Shown piece by piece: positions 9,454 through 17,340 of a stretch of DNA of 64,000 bases; position 1 is the stretch's first letter, and the number at the start of each line of letters is the position of its first letter. This DNA comes from Nitrosomonas sp. (GTDB lineage Bacteria > Pseudomonadota > Gammaproteobacteria > Burkholderiales > Nitrosomonadaceae). The notes below the pieces were generated by a model. The model was given only the letters and a program-made list of their open reading frames with translations, was not told where the DNA came from and did not search any database. Location: the NCBI GenBank assembly GCA_016703745.1, contig JADJBK010000006.1, forward strand, positions 806,001 through 870,000. The letters run 5' to 3'. The translations under genes and the position numbers were made by a program.

Positions 9454-10431
9454 ATGAAAACCTTCTTTCTGGATTTTGAGAAAGGTATCGAAGAGTTCGA
9501 AGCCAAAATCGAGCAGCTGCGCTACACGCAGGATAATTCCGCGTTGGATATATCAGCCGAAATCACCCGACTGCAGGCAAAAAGCCAGGGGTTGACCAAA
9601 AGTGTCTATGCCAAGCTGACGCCATGGCAAATTTCGCAGGTTGCCCGACATCCACAGCGCCCTTATACTCTGGATTACATACACCATTTATTTACCAATT
9701 TTGAAGAATTGCATGGTGATCGCAGTTTTGCCGATGATCCGGCGATCGTTGGCGGATTAGCATACTGTAACGGTCAGGCCGTTATGGTAATCGGACATCA
9801 AAAAGGGCGGGATACCAAGGAAAAAATATACCGTAATTTTGGTATGCCCAAACCCGAAGGATATCGTAAGGCTTTACGATTGATGCGTCTGGCGGAGAAA
9901 TTCTCGATTCCCCTGATTACCTTTATCGATACCCCTGGTGCTTATCCAGGCATCGATGCTGAAGAACGTGGGCAATCAGAAGCAATTGGCAAAAATCTCT
10001 ATGTCATGGCGGAACTGAAAATCCCGATCATTTGTATCGTCATCGGGGAAGGCGGTTCAGGAGGGGCATTGGCTATTGCGGTGGGAGACACGGTATTGAT
10101 GCTGCAGTATTCCACCTATTCGGTTATCTCTCCGGAAGGCTGCGCTTCCATTTTATGGAAAAGTGCAGATAAAGCGCCAGAAGCTGCTGAGATTCTTGGT
10201 ATTACGGCAGACCGACTCAAGGAAATGGGTTTGATTGATGGCATTCTACCTGAACCCATTGGTGGCGCGCATCGTGATTACCCTGCCACCATGCAATCAG
10301 TCAAGCAGGCCCTGCAGGAATCCTTGCGCAAACTGCAGGATATGCCCTCGGATACTTTGCTACAAAGACGTTACGAACGATTAATGGGTTATGGAAAGTT
10401 CAAACTCAATCAACCCGAAAAATCTGATTGA
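9454..10431 (+). CDS. accA: Acetyl-CoA carboxylase carboxyltransferase subunit alpha
   Basis: 325 residues, full family length. An N-terminal coiled region (FEKGIEEFEAKIEQL) is followed by the crotonase-like carboxyltransferase domain with HGDRSFADD, the GHQKGRDTKEK segment, TPGAYPGIDAEERGQ and GEGGSGGALAI. With AccD it transfers carboxyl from biotin to acetyl-CoA, giving malonyl-CoA for fatty acid synthesis. The gene overlaps tilS by 41 bases, the common accA-tilS arrangement. Confidence 0.98.
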   Translation: MKTFFLDFEKGIEEFEAKIEQLRYTQDNSALDISAEITRLQAKSQGLTKSVYAKLTPWQISQVARHPQRPYTLDYIHHLFTNFEELHGDRSFADDPAIVGGLAYCNGQAVMVIGHQKGRDTKEKIYRNFGMPKPEGYRKALRLMRLAEKFSIPLITFIDTPGAYPGIDAEERGQSEAIGKNLYVMAELKIPIICIVIGEGGSGGALAIAVGDTVLMLQYSTYSVISPEGCASILWKSADKAPEAAEILGITADRLKEMGLIDGILPEPIGGAHRDYPATMQSVKQALQESLRKLQDMPSDTLLQRRYERLMGYGKFKLNQPEKSD

Positions 10432-11749
10432 GCTGCTGCAACGTCATCTCCACTCGTCCGTAACGCCCGGTGATAGCCTCACAGTAGCATTGAGCGGTGG
10501 TGTCGACTCCATCGTGCTCCTGGATATGCTGGCCAGGCTATCCAGCGTCATCGGATTTCATTTGTCTGCGATACACGTGAACCACGGTATCAGTAGAAAT
10601 GCCGACCAATGGAGTCATTTCTGTCAAGGATTATGTAAAGCATTCGCCATTCCCCTATCCATCTTCCGGGTACAGATTCATAAAAAAAACCAACAGAGTC
10701 TGGAGGCCGCTGCTCGAGATGCTCGTTATCAGGTATTCACCCGTGTTGATACTGATTATATTGTGCTGGCACAACATCAGGATGACCAAGCCGAAACTTT
10801 GTTGCTGCAAATGCTGCGCGGTGCAGGTGTCAAAGGATTAAGTGCAATGCCTCCTGTCAGATTGTTAACGGGCACATCAACCAAGCTACTGCGCCCTTTG
10901 CTCAACGTGCCACGTACTGCCCTGCTATATTATGCACAAGCTGGTAATTTGTCATGGGTAGATGATGAAAGCAATACCAATACTGATTTCGACCGAAATT
11001 ATCTGCGCCACCAGGTTTTTCCAGTAATTGAAGCACGCTATCCTGCCTACCGCAAAACACTCACCCGTGTCTGCCATCATTTGGGAGAAGCAGCGCAACT
11101 GTTGGATGAATTGGCACAGGCCGATGGTGAGCAGGCCATTCATCACGATACGCTGTCACTGGAAAAACTATGCAGTCTCAATCCGGCTCGTGCAAAAAAC
11201 CTGCTACGTTATTTTCTGGCGCGAAAGATGTGTTATTTACCCTCCACAGCCAAACTGAATGAGCTCTTGCGCCAGTTATCCGTCATCACTCCCGATAATC
11301 GCCTCTCGTTTAAATTTGAGAATCTTGAAATTCGCTGTTTTCGGGGAGTCATTGAATGTTTAACGATAAAATCTACTGCTAAAAAACAATTTGTTATTCC
11401 CTGGCAAGGCGAGAAACAGCTATATATCGAGCCACTACAGGGAATGCTGATATTTACAAATCAGCCAGGAACCGGTATTGATTTACAGAAACTGTCTCAA
11501 CAAAACATAACAATACGATCCCGATCTGGTGGAGAAAGATTTCAGTTAGATGCTGCACGGCCACAGCGTAGTTTAAAAAAAATTTTGCAGGAAACCGCGC
11601 TCCCACCGTGGAAACGCGATACTTTGCCACTACTGTTTTGTGCGGATACGCTAATCTGGGCAGCGGGAATCGGCATTGATTACCATTTTCAGGTACCACC
11701 TGGCGCGCTTGGTTTGGAAATTACCTGGCTACCAGACCCACTTCATTAA
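10391..11749 (+). CDS. tilS: tRNA(Ile)-lysidine synthase
   Basis: 452 residues. The PP-loop SGGVDS is near residue 36, and HVNHG and AQHQDDQAET motifs of the N-type ATP pyrophosphatase domain follow. The longer two-domain C-terminal part is present, with the RSGGERF motif of the TilS C-terminal substrate-binding domain. It converts C34 of the CAU anticodon tRNA to lysidine so that it reads AUA as Ile. It is translationally linked to accA by overlap. Confidence 0.96.
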   Translation: MESSNSINPKNLIELLQRHLHSSVTPGDSLTVALSGGVDSIVLLDMLARLSSVIGFHLSAIHVNHGISRNADQWSHFCQGLCKAFAIPLSIFRVQIHKKNQQSLEAAARDARYQVFTRVDTDYIVLAQHQDDQAETLLLQMLRGAGVKGLSAMPPVRLLTGTSTKLLRPLLNVPRTALLYYAQAGNLSWVDDESNTNTDFDRNYLRHQVFPVIEARYPAYRKTLTRVCHHLGEAAQLLDELAQADGEQAIHHDTLSLEKLCSLNPARAKNLLRYFLARKMCYLPSTAKLNELLRQLSVITPDNRLSFKFENLEIRCFRGVIECLTIKSTAKKQFVIPWQGEKQLYIEPLQGMLIFTNQPGTGIDLQKLSQQNITIRSRSGGERFQLDAARPQRSLKKILQETALPPWKRDTLPLLFCADTLIWAAGIGIDYHFQVPPGALGLEITWLPDPLH

Positions 11750-11770
11750 ATTTATTTAAAACAAAATATT

Positions 11771-12829
11771 ATGATTTTAATTACAGGCGGTGCCGGTTTT
11801 ATTGGTTCTAATTTTGTACTTGAATGGGTCAATCAATTGGATGAATCCATCGTTAATATCGATAAACTTACCTATGCAGGCAATCTGCAAAATCTTTCCA
11901 CTTTGGAGAAAAATACACAGCATATCTTTGTGCGTGCAGATATTTGCGACAGCAATAAAATGAGCGAGATTTTCGCTCGATACCAGCCTCGTGCGATCAT
12001 TCACATGGCAGCAGAAAGCCATGTGGACCGCTCCATCCATGGTCCGGAGGATTTCATTCAAACCAATATTACCGGCACCTTTCGATTACTAGAAGCAGCC
12101 AGATATTACTGGAAAAGCTTGCCAGAAGCGCTAAAAGCAACTTTCCGGTTTCTACATGTGTCAACGGACGAGGTCTTCGGCACATTGACTGCAGACGGAG
12201 CTGCTTTTACCGAGCAGCATTGCTTCCGCCCCAATAGCCCCTATTCCGCCAGTAAAGCTGCAAGCGACTGCCTGGTGCGCGCCTATCACCATACTTATGG
12301 GTTGCCAACGCTGACTACCCATTGTTCCAATAACTATGGTGCATTTCAGTTCCCGGAAAAGCTGATTCCGTTGATGATCACCAATGCACTTGCCGGAAAA
12401 CCATTACCAATTTATGGTGATGGCCAGCAAATCCGCGACTGGCTGTACGTCAATGATCATTGCAGCGCCATTCGTTATGTGCTGGCAAACGGCCAGCCTG
12501 GAGAAAGCTACAATATCGGCGGATGGAACGAAAAACCCAACCTGGAAATCGTGCATACCATCTGCGATATTCTGCAAGCAGAGCACCCAGTTGAATATGG
12601 CTATCGCAACCTGATCACTTACGTCGCTGACCGTCCCGGACATGATCGCCGTTACGCCGTTAATTCAAATAAAATTTACCAGGAATTAGGTTGGAAACCC
12701 ACCGAAACTTTTGAAACCGGTATTCGAAAGACGGTGCGATGGTATCTGCAGAACCAGCAATGGTGCCGGAATATACAATCCGGTGAATATCAGAAATGGG
12801 TCGAAATCAACTACGCTGAGCGCATCTAA
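11771..12829 (+). CDS. rfbB: dTDP-glucose 4,6-dehydratase
   Basis: 352 residues of the extended SDR family. GGAGFIGSNF near the N terminus binds NAD, THV-type STDEVFG carries the catalytic Thr/Asp/Glu, and YSASKAASD is the YxxxK catalytic pair. It makes dTDP-4-keto-6-deoxyglucose, the second step to dTDP-L-rhamnose. rfbD follows with a TAATG overlap. The other two genes of the pathway (rfbA, rfbC) are not in the window. Confidence 0.96.
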   Translation: MILITGGAGFIGSNFVLEWVNQLDESIVNIDKLTYAGNLQNLSTLEKNTQHIFVRADICDSNKMSEIFARYQPRAIIHMAAESHVDRSIHGPEDFIQTNITGTFRLLEAARYYWKSLPEALKATFRFLHVSTDEVFGTLTADGAAFTEQHCFRPNSPYSASKAASDCLVRAYHHTYGLPTLTTHCSNNYGAFQFPEKLIPLMITNALAGKPLPIYGDGQQIRDWLYVNDHCSAIRYVLANGQPGESYNIGGWNEKPNLEIVHTICDILQAEHPVEYGYRNLITYVADRPGHDRRYAVNSNKIYQELGWKPTETFETGIRKTVRWYLQNQQWCRNIQSGEYQKWVEINYAERI

Positions 12830-13743
12830 TGAAAATTTTGCTGCTTGGGAAAAATGGCCAGGTTGGCTGGGAATTGCAACGCAGCCTGACGCTGCTAGGT
12901 GAACTGATTGCGCTCGACCGACATGATTCACGGTATTGTGGTGATCTAGCGGATCAGGCTGGCATCCTCCGTACTCTCCAGACCATCCAGCCAGCCGTCA
13001 TCGTTAATGCAGCCGCCTACACCGCTGTGGACAAAGCAGAAAGTGATGTGGACACCACTTACCAGATCAATGCCCGAACACCTGGCCTGTTGGCAGAACA
13101 GGCTAGAAAAACCGGTGCCTGCCTCATTCATTACTCAACCGATTATGTTTTTGACGGTAGTGGTGATCGTCCCTGGCGAGAATCCGACACAACCGCACCA
13201 CTCAATATCTATGGTCACAGCAAGCTACAGGGAGAAACCGCTATTATTGAATCGGGCTGCAATCATCTCATCTTGCGTACCAGCTGGGTTTATGGTGCGA
13301 TGGGGCAGAATTTTGCAAAAACGATTCTGCGACTGGCACAGGAACGCGACCAATTAACCATTATCAATGATCAGTTTGGTGCACCCACCGGCGCAGAACT
13401 GCTGGCGGATATTACTGCACGGATTATTCCCCAATTAATGATCAACCCTGAATTATCAGGGAAGTATCATGTCAGTGCGCAAGGTGAAGCAACCTGGTAT
13501 ACCTACGCAAAGCTCATCCTGGATTTTGCGCGCGAGAAACAGGTTGCAATCAAGGCCGGTTCAGACAATATTGTTCCCGTAGCAACCAAAGATTTTGCTA
13601 CAGCGGCAATCCGGCCACTTAATTCCCGGCTTGATACCAGTAGATTTCGCAACGTTTTTCAACTGAATTTACCGCCGTGGCAAACTGGTGTCATTCGGAT
13701 GCTTACCGAGTTGATTGCGCTGCAGAACCTATCCAAAAACTAA
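12829..13743 (+). CDS. rfbD: dTDP-4-dehydrorhamnose reductase
   Basis: 304 residues, SDR fold with GKNGQVGWEL at the N terminus, STDYVFDG, and the YGHSKLQGE catalytic Tyr/Lys motif. It reduces dTDP-4-keto-L-rhamnose to dTDP-L-rhamnose for cell-surface polysaccharide. The start overlaps the rfbB stop. The gene ends one base before the convergent sppA stop, so the two units meet with no spacer. Confidence 0.95.
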   Translation: MKILLLGKNGQVGWELQRSLTLLGELIALDRHDSRYCGDLADQAGILRTLQTIQPAVIVNAAAYTAVDKAESDVDTTYQINARTPGLLAEQARKTGACLIHYSTDYVFDGSGDRPWRESDTTAPLNIYGHSKLQGETAIIESGCNHLILRTSWVYGAMGQNFAKTILRLAQERDQLTIINDQFGAPTGAELLADITARIIPQLMINPELSGKYHVSAQGEATWYTYAKLILDFAREKQVAIKAGSDNIVPVATKDFATAAIRPLNSRLDTSRFRNVFQLNLPPWQTGVIRMLTELIALQNLSKN

Positions 13744-13744
13744 T

Positions 13745-14698
13745 CTATCGTAACTGCAAGCCAGACTCCAGCCCCATCAGCACACTGGTTGTCACTTGGC
13801 CGAATCGCTTCGCAAAACGGTCAACCAACCCTTCTTGCGAGGTGAAATCAACAATACGTTCTGCTCGGATAATTTCACGCGCAACATAGTCGACATCTCC
13901 CAGTACATCAGCCAATCCCAGCGCAATGCTTTGTTCGCCGGTCCACACGATTCCACTAAAAATTTGCGGATCATCCTGCAGACGCTCACCGCGCCCTTTC
14001 TTTACAACGTCAATAAATTGCTGATGGATTTCTGCGAGCATATTGGTAGCATGTTGACGCTGTTCAGGGCTGGAAGGCGAGAACGGATCCAGAAATCCTT
14101 TATTCTCGCCTGCGGCAAGCAAACGGCGCTCCACACCCAATTTTTCAAGCGTGCCAGTAAAACCAAAGCCATTCATAATGACACCGATCGAACCCACTAC
14201 ACTTGCTTTATCCACATAAATTTTATCTGCCGCCACCGCAATATAATAACCACCAGAAGCACAGATATCCTCAACCACTGCATAAAAAGGAATATCTGGA
14301 TATTGTGCACGCAACCGGTAAATTTCATCATTAATTGCGCCAGCCTGAACCGGGCTCCCACCGGGGCTGTTAATACGCAGAATCACACCCGCAGTATTGC
14401 GATGCTTGAATGCGTTCTTTAATCCGGCCTTGATATTCTCCGCACTGCTCAATCCCTCAGCAGATATCTCCCCTCTCAGGTCAACCAGCGCTGTATGCTT
14501 GTCGGATACACTCACTGCATCCGAATCAAACCAGCCCGACGCCCAGAAAAGTAGAATAAACAAATAGGAAAACGTCAGTAAGCGAAAAAAGATACCCCAG
14601 TTACGAGCTCTTTTTTGTTCCTGCAGGGAAGTAAAAACCAATTTTTCCAGTAATTCCTTCTCCCACCTATCTTTTTTGTCAGCTTCTATTTCGGCCAT
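13745..14698 (-). CDS. sppA: Signal peptide peptidase SppA (short form)
   Basis: 317 residues, the short SppA36K-type rather than the duplicated 67-kDa form. A cytoplasmic N terminus rich in Glu/Lys is followed by one membrane helix (about 43-60) and the S49 peptidase domain. RINSPGGSP forms the oxyanion region, CASGGYYIA contains the nucleophile Ser, and the ADKIYVDKASVVGSIG stretch carries the general-base Lys. It degrades signal peptides left in the membrane. Confidence 0.94.
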   Translation of the reverse strand: MAEIEADKKDRWEKELLEKLVFTSLQEQKRARNWGIFFRLLTFSYLFILLFWASGWFDSDAVSVSDKHTALVDLRGEISAEGLSSAENIKAGLKNAFKHRNTAGVILRINSPGGSPVQAGAINDEIYRLRAQYPDIPFYAVVEDICASGGYYIAVAADKIYVDKASVVGSIGVIMNGFGFTGTLEKLGVERRLLAAGENKGFLDPFSPSSPEQRQHATNMLAEIHQQFIDVVKKGRGERLQDDPQIFSGIVWTGEQSIALGLADVLGDVDYVAREIIRAERIVDFTSQEGLVDRFAKRFGQVTTSVLMGLESGLQLR

Positions 14699-14735
14699 AA
14701 CAACCTGATCACAATCTCTTTAGTTTTAGAAAAAT

Positions 14736-15383
14736 TTAACGCGACTCGGTGACATAAATCTCGACACGCCGATTTCTGGCACGATTGGCCGGAGAATCAT
14801 TAGGCACTTCCGGTTCATAAGAACCACGTCCATCAATCTGGATACGTTGGTAAGGCACACCTTTGCCGGCCAGATAATCACGCGTACTGGCTGCACGATT
14901 GACTGAAAGAGGATTATTAATCGTATCGCTACCGGTATCGTCGGTATGACCAACGATCGTCACCTGCGTGCCTGGATTGTTTTGCAGGCTGGCTGCAAAA
15001 CTGTCAAGTATCGGGAAGAATCCTGATTTGATGCGCGCACTGCCGGTATCAAAAGAAATATCACTCGGAATATTCAACATCAAACGGTTATCCGCTGTCT
15101 GCGTCACGGATACCCCGGTACCCGCCGTAGCGGCTTCCATCTGCCTTCTCTGCTCTTCCATGCGCTGTGACCACATATAACCGGCACCTGCTCCCACGGC
15201 AGCACCCGCACCCGCACCAATGGCCGCACCTTTACCTCCGCCAGCAATCGCGCCGATTGCTGCGCCGGTTGCCGCGCCAAGCAACGCACCTCCGCCAGCA
15301 CCGCGTTGTGTTGCTGACATATCCGCACAGCTGCTGATGAATAATGCCGCCACAACCGCAATGGCTATTTTTCCTGTATTCAT
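14736..15383 (-). CDS. OmpA-family lipoprotein with glycine-zipper domain
   Basis: 215 residues when started at the ATG at 15383, which has an AGGTG ribosome site. A longer upstream extension lacks one. A signal peptide ends in a lipobox (FISSC, Cys about 19). Next comes a glycine-zipper stretch (repeated GAAxGA/GAGAGA units, about 29-68), then a C-terminal OmpA/Pal-type peptidoglycan-binding domain with VGHTDDTGS and NRRVEIYV. It resembles the YiaD/Omp16 group. It likely tethers outer membrane to peptidoglycan. Confidence 0.9.
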   Translation of the reverse strand: MNTGKIAIAVVAALFISSCADMSATQRGAGGGALLGAATGAAIGAIAGGGKGAAIGAGAGAAVGAGAGYMWSQRMEEQRRQMEAATAGTGVSVTQTADNRLMLNIPSDISFDTGSARIKSGFFPILDSFAASLQNNPGTQVTIVGHTDDTGSDTINNPLSVNRAASTRDYLAGKGVPYQRIQIDGRGSYEPEVPNDSPANRARNRRVEIYVTESR

Positions 15384-15474
15384 GGCACACCTCTTCTTTA
15401 TTGTTGTATATGAAAAAACACTATAACAGAACTCTTTAAATCCTTGCAATTGAGGCACGCAAAGTATCTGCAGA

Positions 15475-16446
15475 TCATAACAACGGATGACTGACCGGCA
15501 CGATATCCGTCACCATCAGCAATGACACCCCCAGCAGCAACAATAAAATTCCTCCTGTCAGCATCAATCCCGCGAACAAAAACCGAACCAGCAAATGTTC
15601 TTTATCATCCTGTAGCGTCACCCACTTTAGCAACCTCGTTCTGCAGTAAACCGTCGCCATCGCGAGCAATGCAACTGCGATCCCTGTGCCCACACCCATT
15701 ACAAGCGTAGCCATCACTCCGAAAACATAGACATCAACGACATAAGCATACATCAATACCAACACTGCACCCGTACAGGGCCGCAATCCCATCGACAGCA
15801 CGACCAGCCCTCGCTGCCTGTTATCGTCTGTCGTCTCAGGTACATAGTGATGTTGGCATTTACACGCATGGTGACTACCAGACACCACATGCTGATGCAA
15901 ATGCCTGGAATTCGATAAACGCAGTGCATGCAATTTTCGTATAGCACGCAGACAAATCAGCCCACCCAATGAAACAACCAGAATATAACTGGCAAGCTCA
16001 AGATAATGACCATACTTTCTCGCACTACCCATAGACAGATCGAGCAGTTGCGCTGTAACCGTCACCAGTACAATTGCGACGACCGCCTGCAGAAGTGCTG
16101 CCAGGAAAGAGAGCCTGATGCCATGCGACATCTGCTCCTGATTCTGCGTTCCCAGATAACTGATGATAATCGCCTTGCCATGCCCGGGTCCTACCGCATG
16201 AAAAATACCATAAAGAAAACTGATGAGAATCAATCCGGAACCATATTGCCAAGGCGAGTTTTCCACTTGCGAAACATGCTCCGTCAACAGAATATGTAAC
16301 TGCTTTTGCAGCATGGCCACGGTTGCCAGTAGCGTTGCCCAGGGAATCAGGAAAACGGTAAGCAATACACCCAAACAGAGTACTACCACCAACCATAAGT
16401 TTTTATTTGCAATCATCGGAGACATGGTTTTACGATGACGGCTCAC
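15475..16446 (-). CDS. NicO/RcnA-family nickel-cobalt efflux transporter
   Basis: 323 residues from a GTG that overlaps the DUF1007 gene by 17 bases (an ATG eight codons in is the alternative). About six membrane helices are seen. The signature HAVGPGHGKAI lies after the second helix. A cytoplasmic or periplasmic loop rich in His and Cys (HLHQHVVSGSHHACKCQHH) is a likely metal-sensing or binding loop. GLRPCTGAVLVL is the second NicO motif. The substrate is probably Ni or Co, but export versus import cannot be told from sequence. Confidence 0.85.
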   Translation of the reverse strand: MSRHRKTMSPMIANKNLWLVVVLCLGVLLTVFLIPWATLLATVAMLQKQLHILLTEHVSQVENSPWQYGSGLILISFLYGIFHAVGPGHGKAIIISYLGTQNQEQMSHGIRLSFLAALLQAVVAIVLVTVTAQLLDLSMGSARKYGHYLELASYILVVSLGGLICLRAIRKLHALRLSNSRHLHQHVVSGSHHACKCQHHYVPETTDDNRQRGLVVLSMGLRPCTGAVLVLMYAYVVDVYVFGVMATLVMGVGTGIAVALLAMATVYCRTRLLKWVTLQDDKEHLLVRFLFAGLMLTGGILLLLLGVSLLMVTDIVPVSHPLL

Positions 16447-17089
16447 ATCTGATCACGATTTTTTCGGCAAATGCCTGTCCCAGACCCTCCGTATCTCGCC
16501 GTGTCCGGTCCAGCGAAAAGGCGTAGGCAATCAGCTCTTCGGTAACATCAGGTAGTTTGATCTGCTTGCTGCATTGCCATCCGGCACTATGCTGAATTTC
16601 AATATTACTTACATTCTCATGACTATAGGCAATGTAATAAGTAGGATCAAAGACCGACCAGATCAGCTCGTTACTCGTCAATAACAAATAGGGATTAAGC
16701 TGAAAATGCATACTCAGTTCAAGGAATTCCTGATCTCCATCCTTGACAACTTGCAACCGGTAACGATCTGGAGCTGGCAAAGCCATACTGCGCTCACCAA
16801 TAGAAAGTACCGAGAAATAGCCATAGGACTTCAGATTCGTCACCATACGACGCGCCTCCAGCTCAAGTGCCTTGGGCAACGGCTGCTGCCAGTCATTCGC
16901 TAACTCAGCAACCAGGATCGCCGAATAAAAAAAATCAAACCGCCATACCTGGTCGATAGATATCAATTGGCCCCGGTCATTCAACTTGAATTCACTACGC
17001 GCGATCACCCAATTATGAGGGTGTGCACCGCAAGCCGATATCACGATGAACAGGCCAAATAAGCAACCTGTCAATTTTTTGAAGATCAA
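16430..17089 (-). CDS. DUF1007 family periplasmic protein
   Basis: 219 residues with a signal peptide ending near AHPHNWV. The conserved HPH-W start of the mature chain and the VWRFDFFYSA segment identify DUF1007. Members are usually encoded next to NicO-type transporters, as here, and probably handle metal in the periplasm, with the N-terminal HPH of the mature chain as a potential ligand. The function is inferred from this pairing. Confidence 0.85.
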   Translation of the reverse strand: MIFKKLTGCLFGLFIVISACGAHPHNWVIARSEFKLNDRGQLISIDQVWRFDFFYSAILVAELANDWQQPLPKALELEARRMVTNLKSYGYFSVLSIGERSMALPAPDRYRLQVVKDGDQEFLELSMHFQLNPYLLLTSNELIWSVFDPTYYIAYSHENVSNIEIQHSAGWQCSKQIKLPDVTEELIAYAFSLDRTRRDTEGLGQAFAEKIVIRCEPSS

Positions 17090-17340
17090 GTGAACTCCCT
17101 TGAAATGGGCTGTCTGCAGTCGCCGTTAATTATTTTTACGTAACGGATCAATAAAAAATACCCGCAAGCCAGATTGACCCGGTTTCACTGGCCAGGTTCA
17201 TGCGCACCATGATGCCACCATGACAAAAACAGGGTAATTTCAGGATTGAAGTGTAAACAACACAATAACACAGCATGATGCCGCTTAAAATCAAATGCGT
17301 CTGGTACAAATAATGGCAGGCTATTTCCAACCGGCACCCA

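Noticed and set aside
11771..13743. Surface polysaccharide island of foreign origin
   Set aside because: Only rfbB and rfbD are present, base composition looks like the surroundings and no mobile genes flank them.
13796..14422. Long plus-strand frame antisense to sppA (208 aa)
   Set aside because: The minus frame is a clear SppA with all motifs; the antisense product shows no recognisable domain and is a codon-bias shadow.
15384..15458. N-terminal extension of the OmpA-like lipoprotein
   Set aside because: It would put 25 residues before a proper signal peptide; the ATG at 15383 has a good ribosome site.
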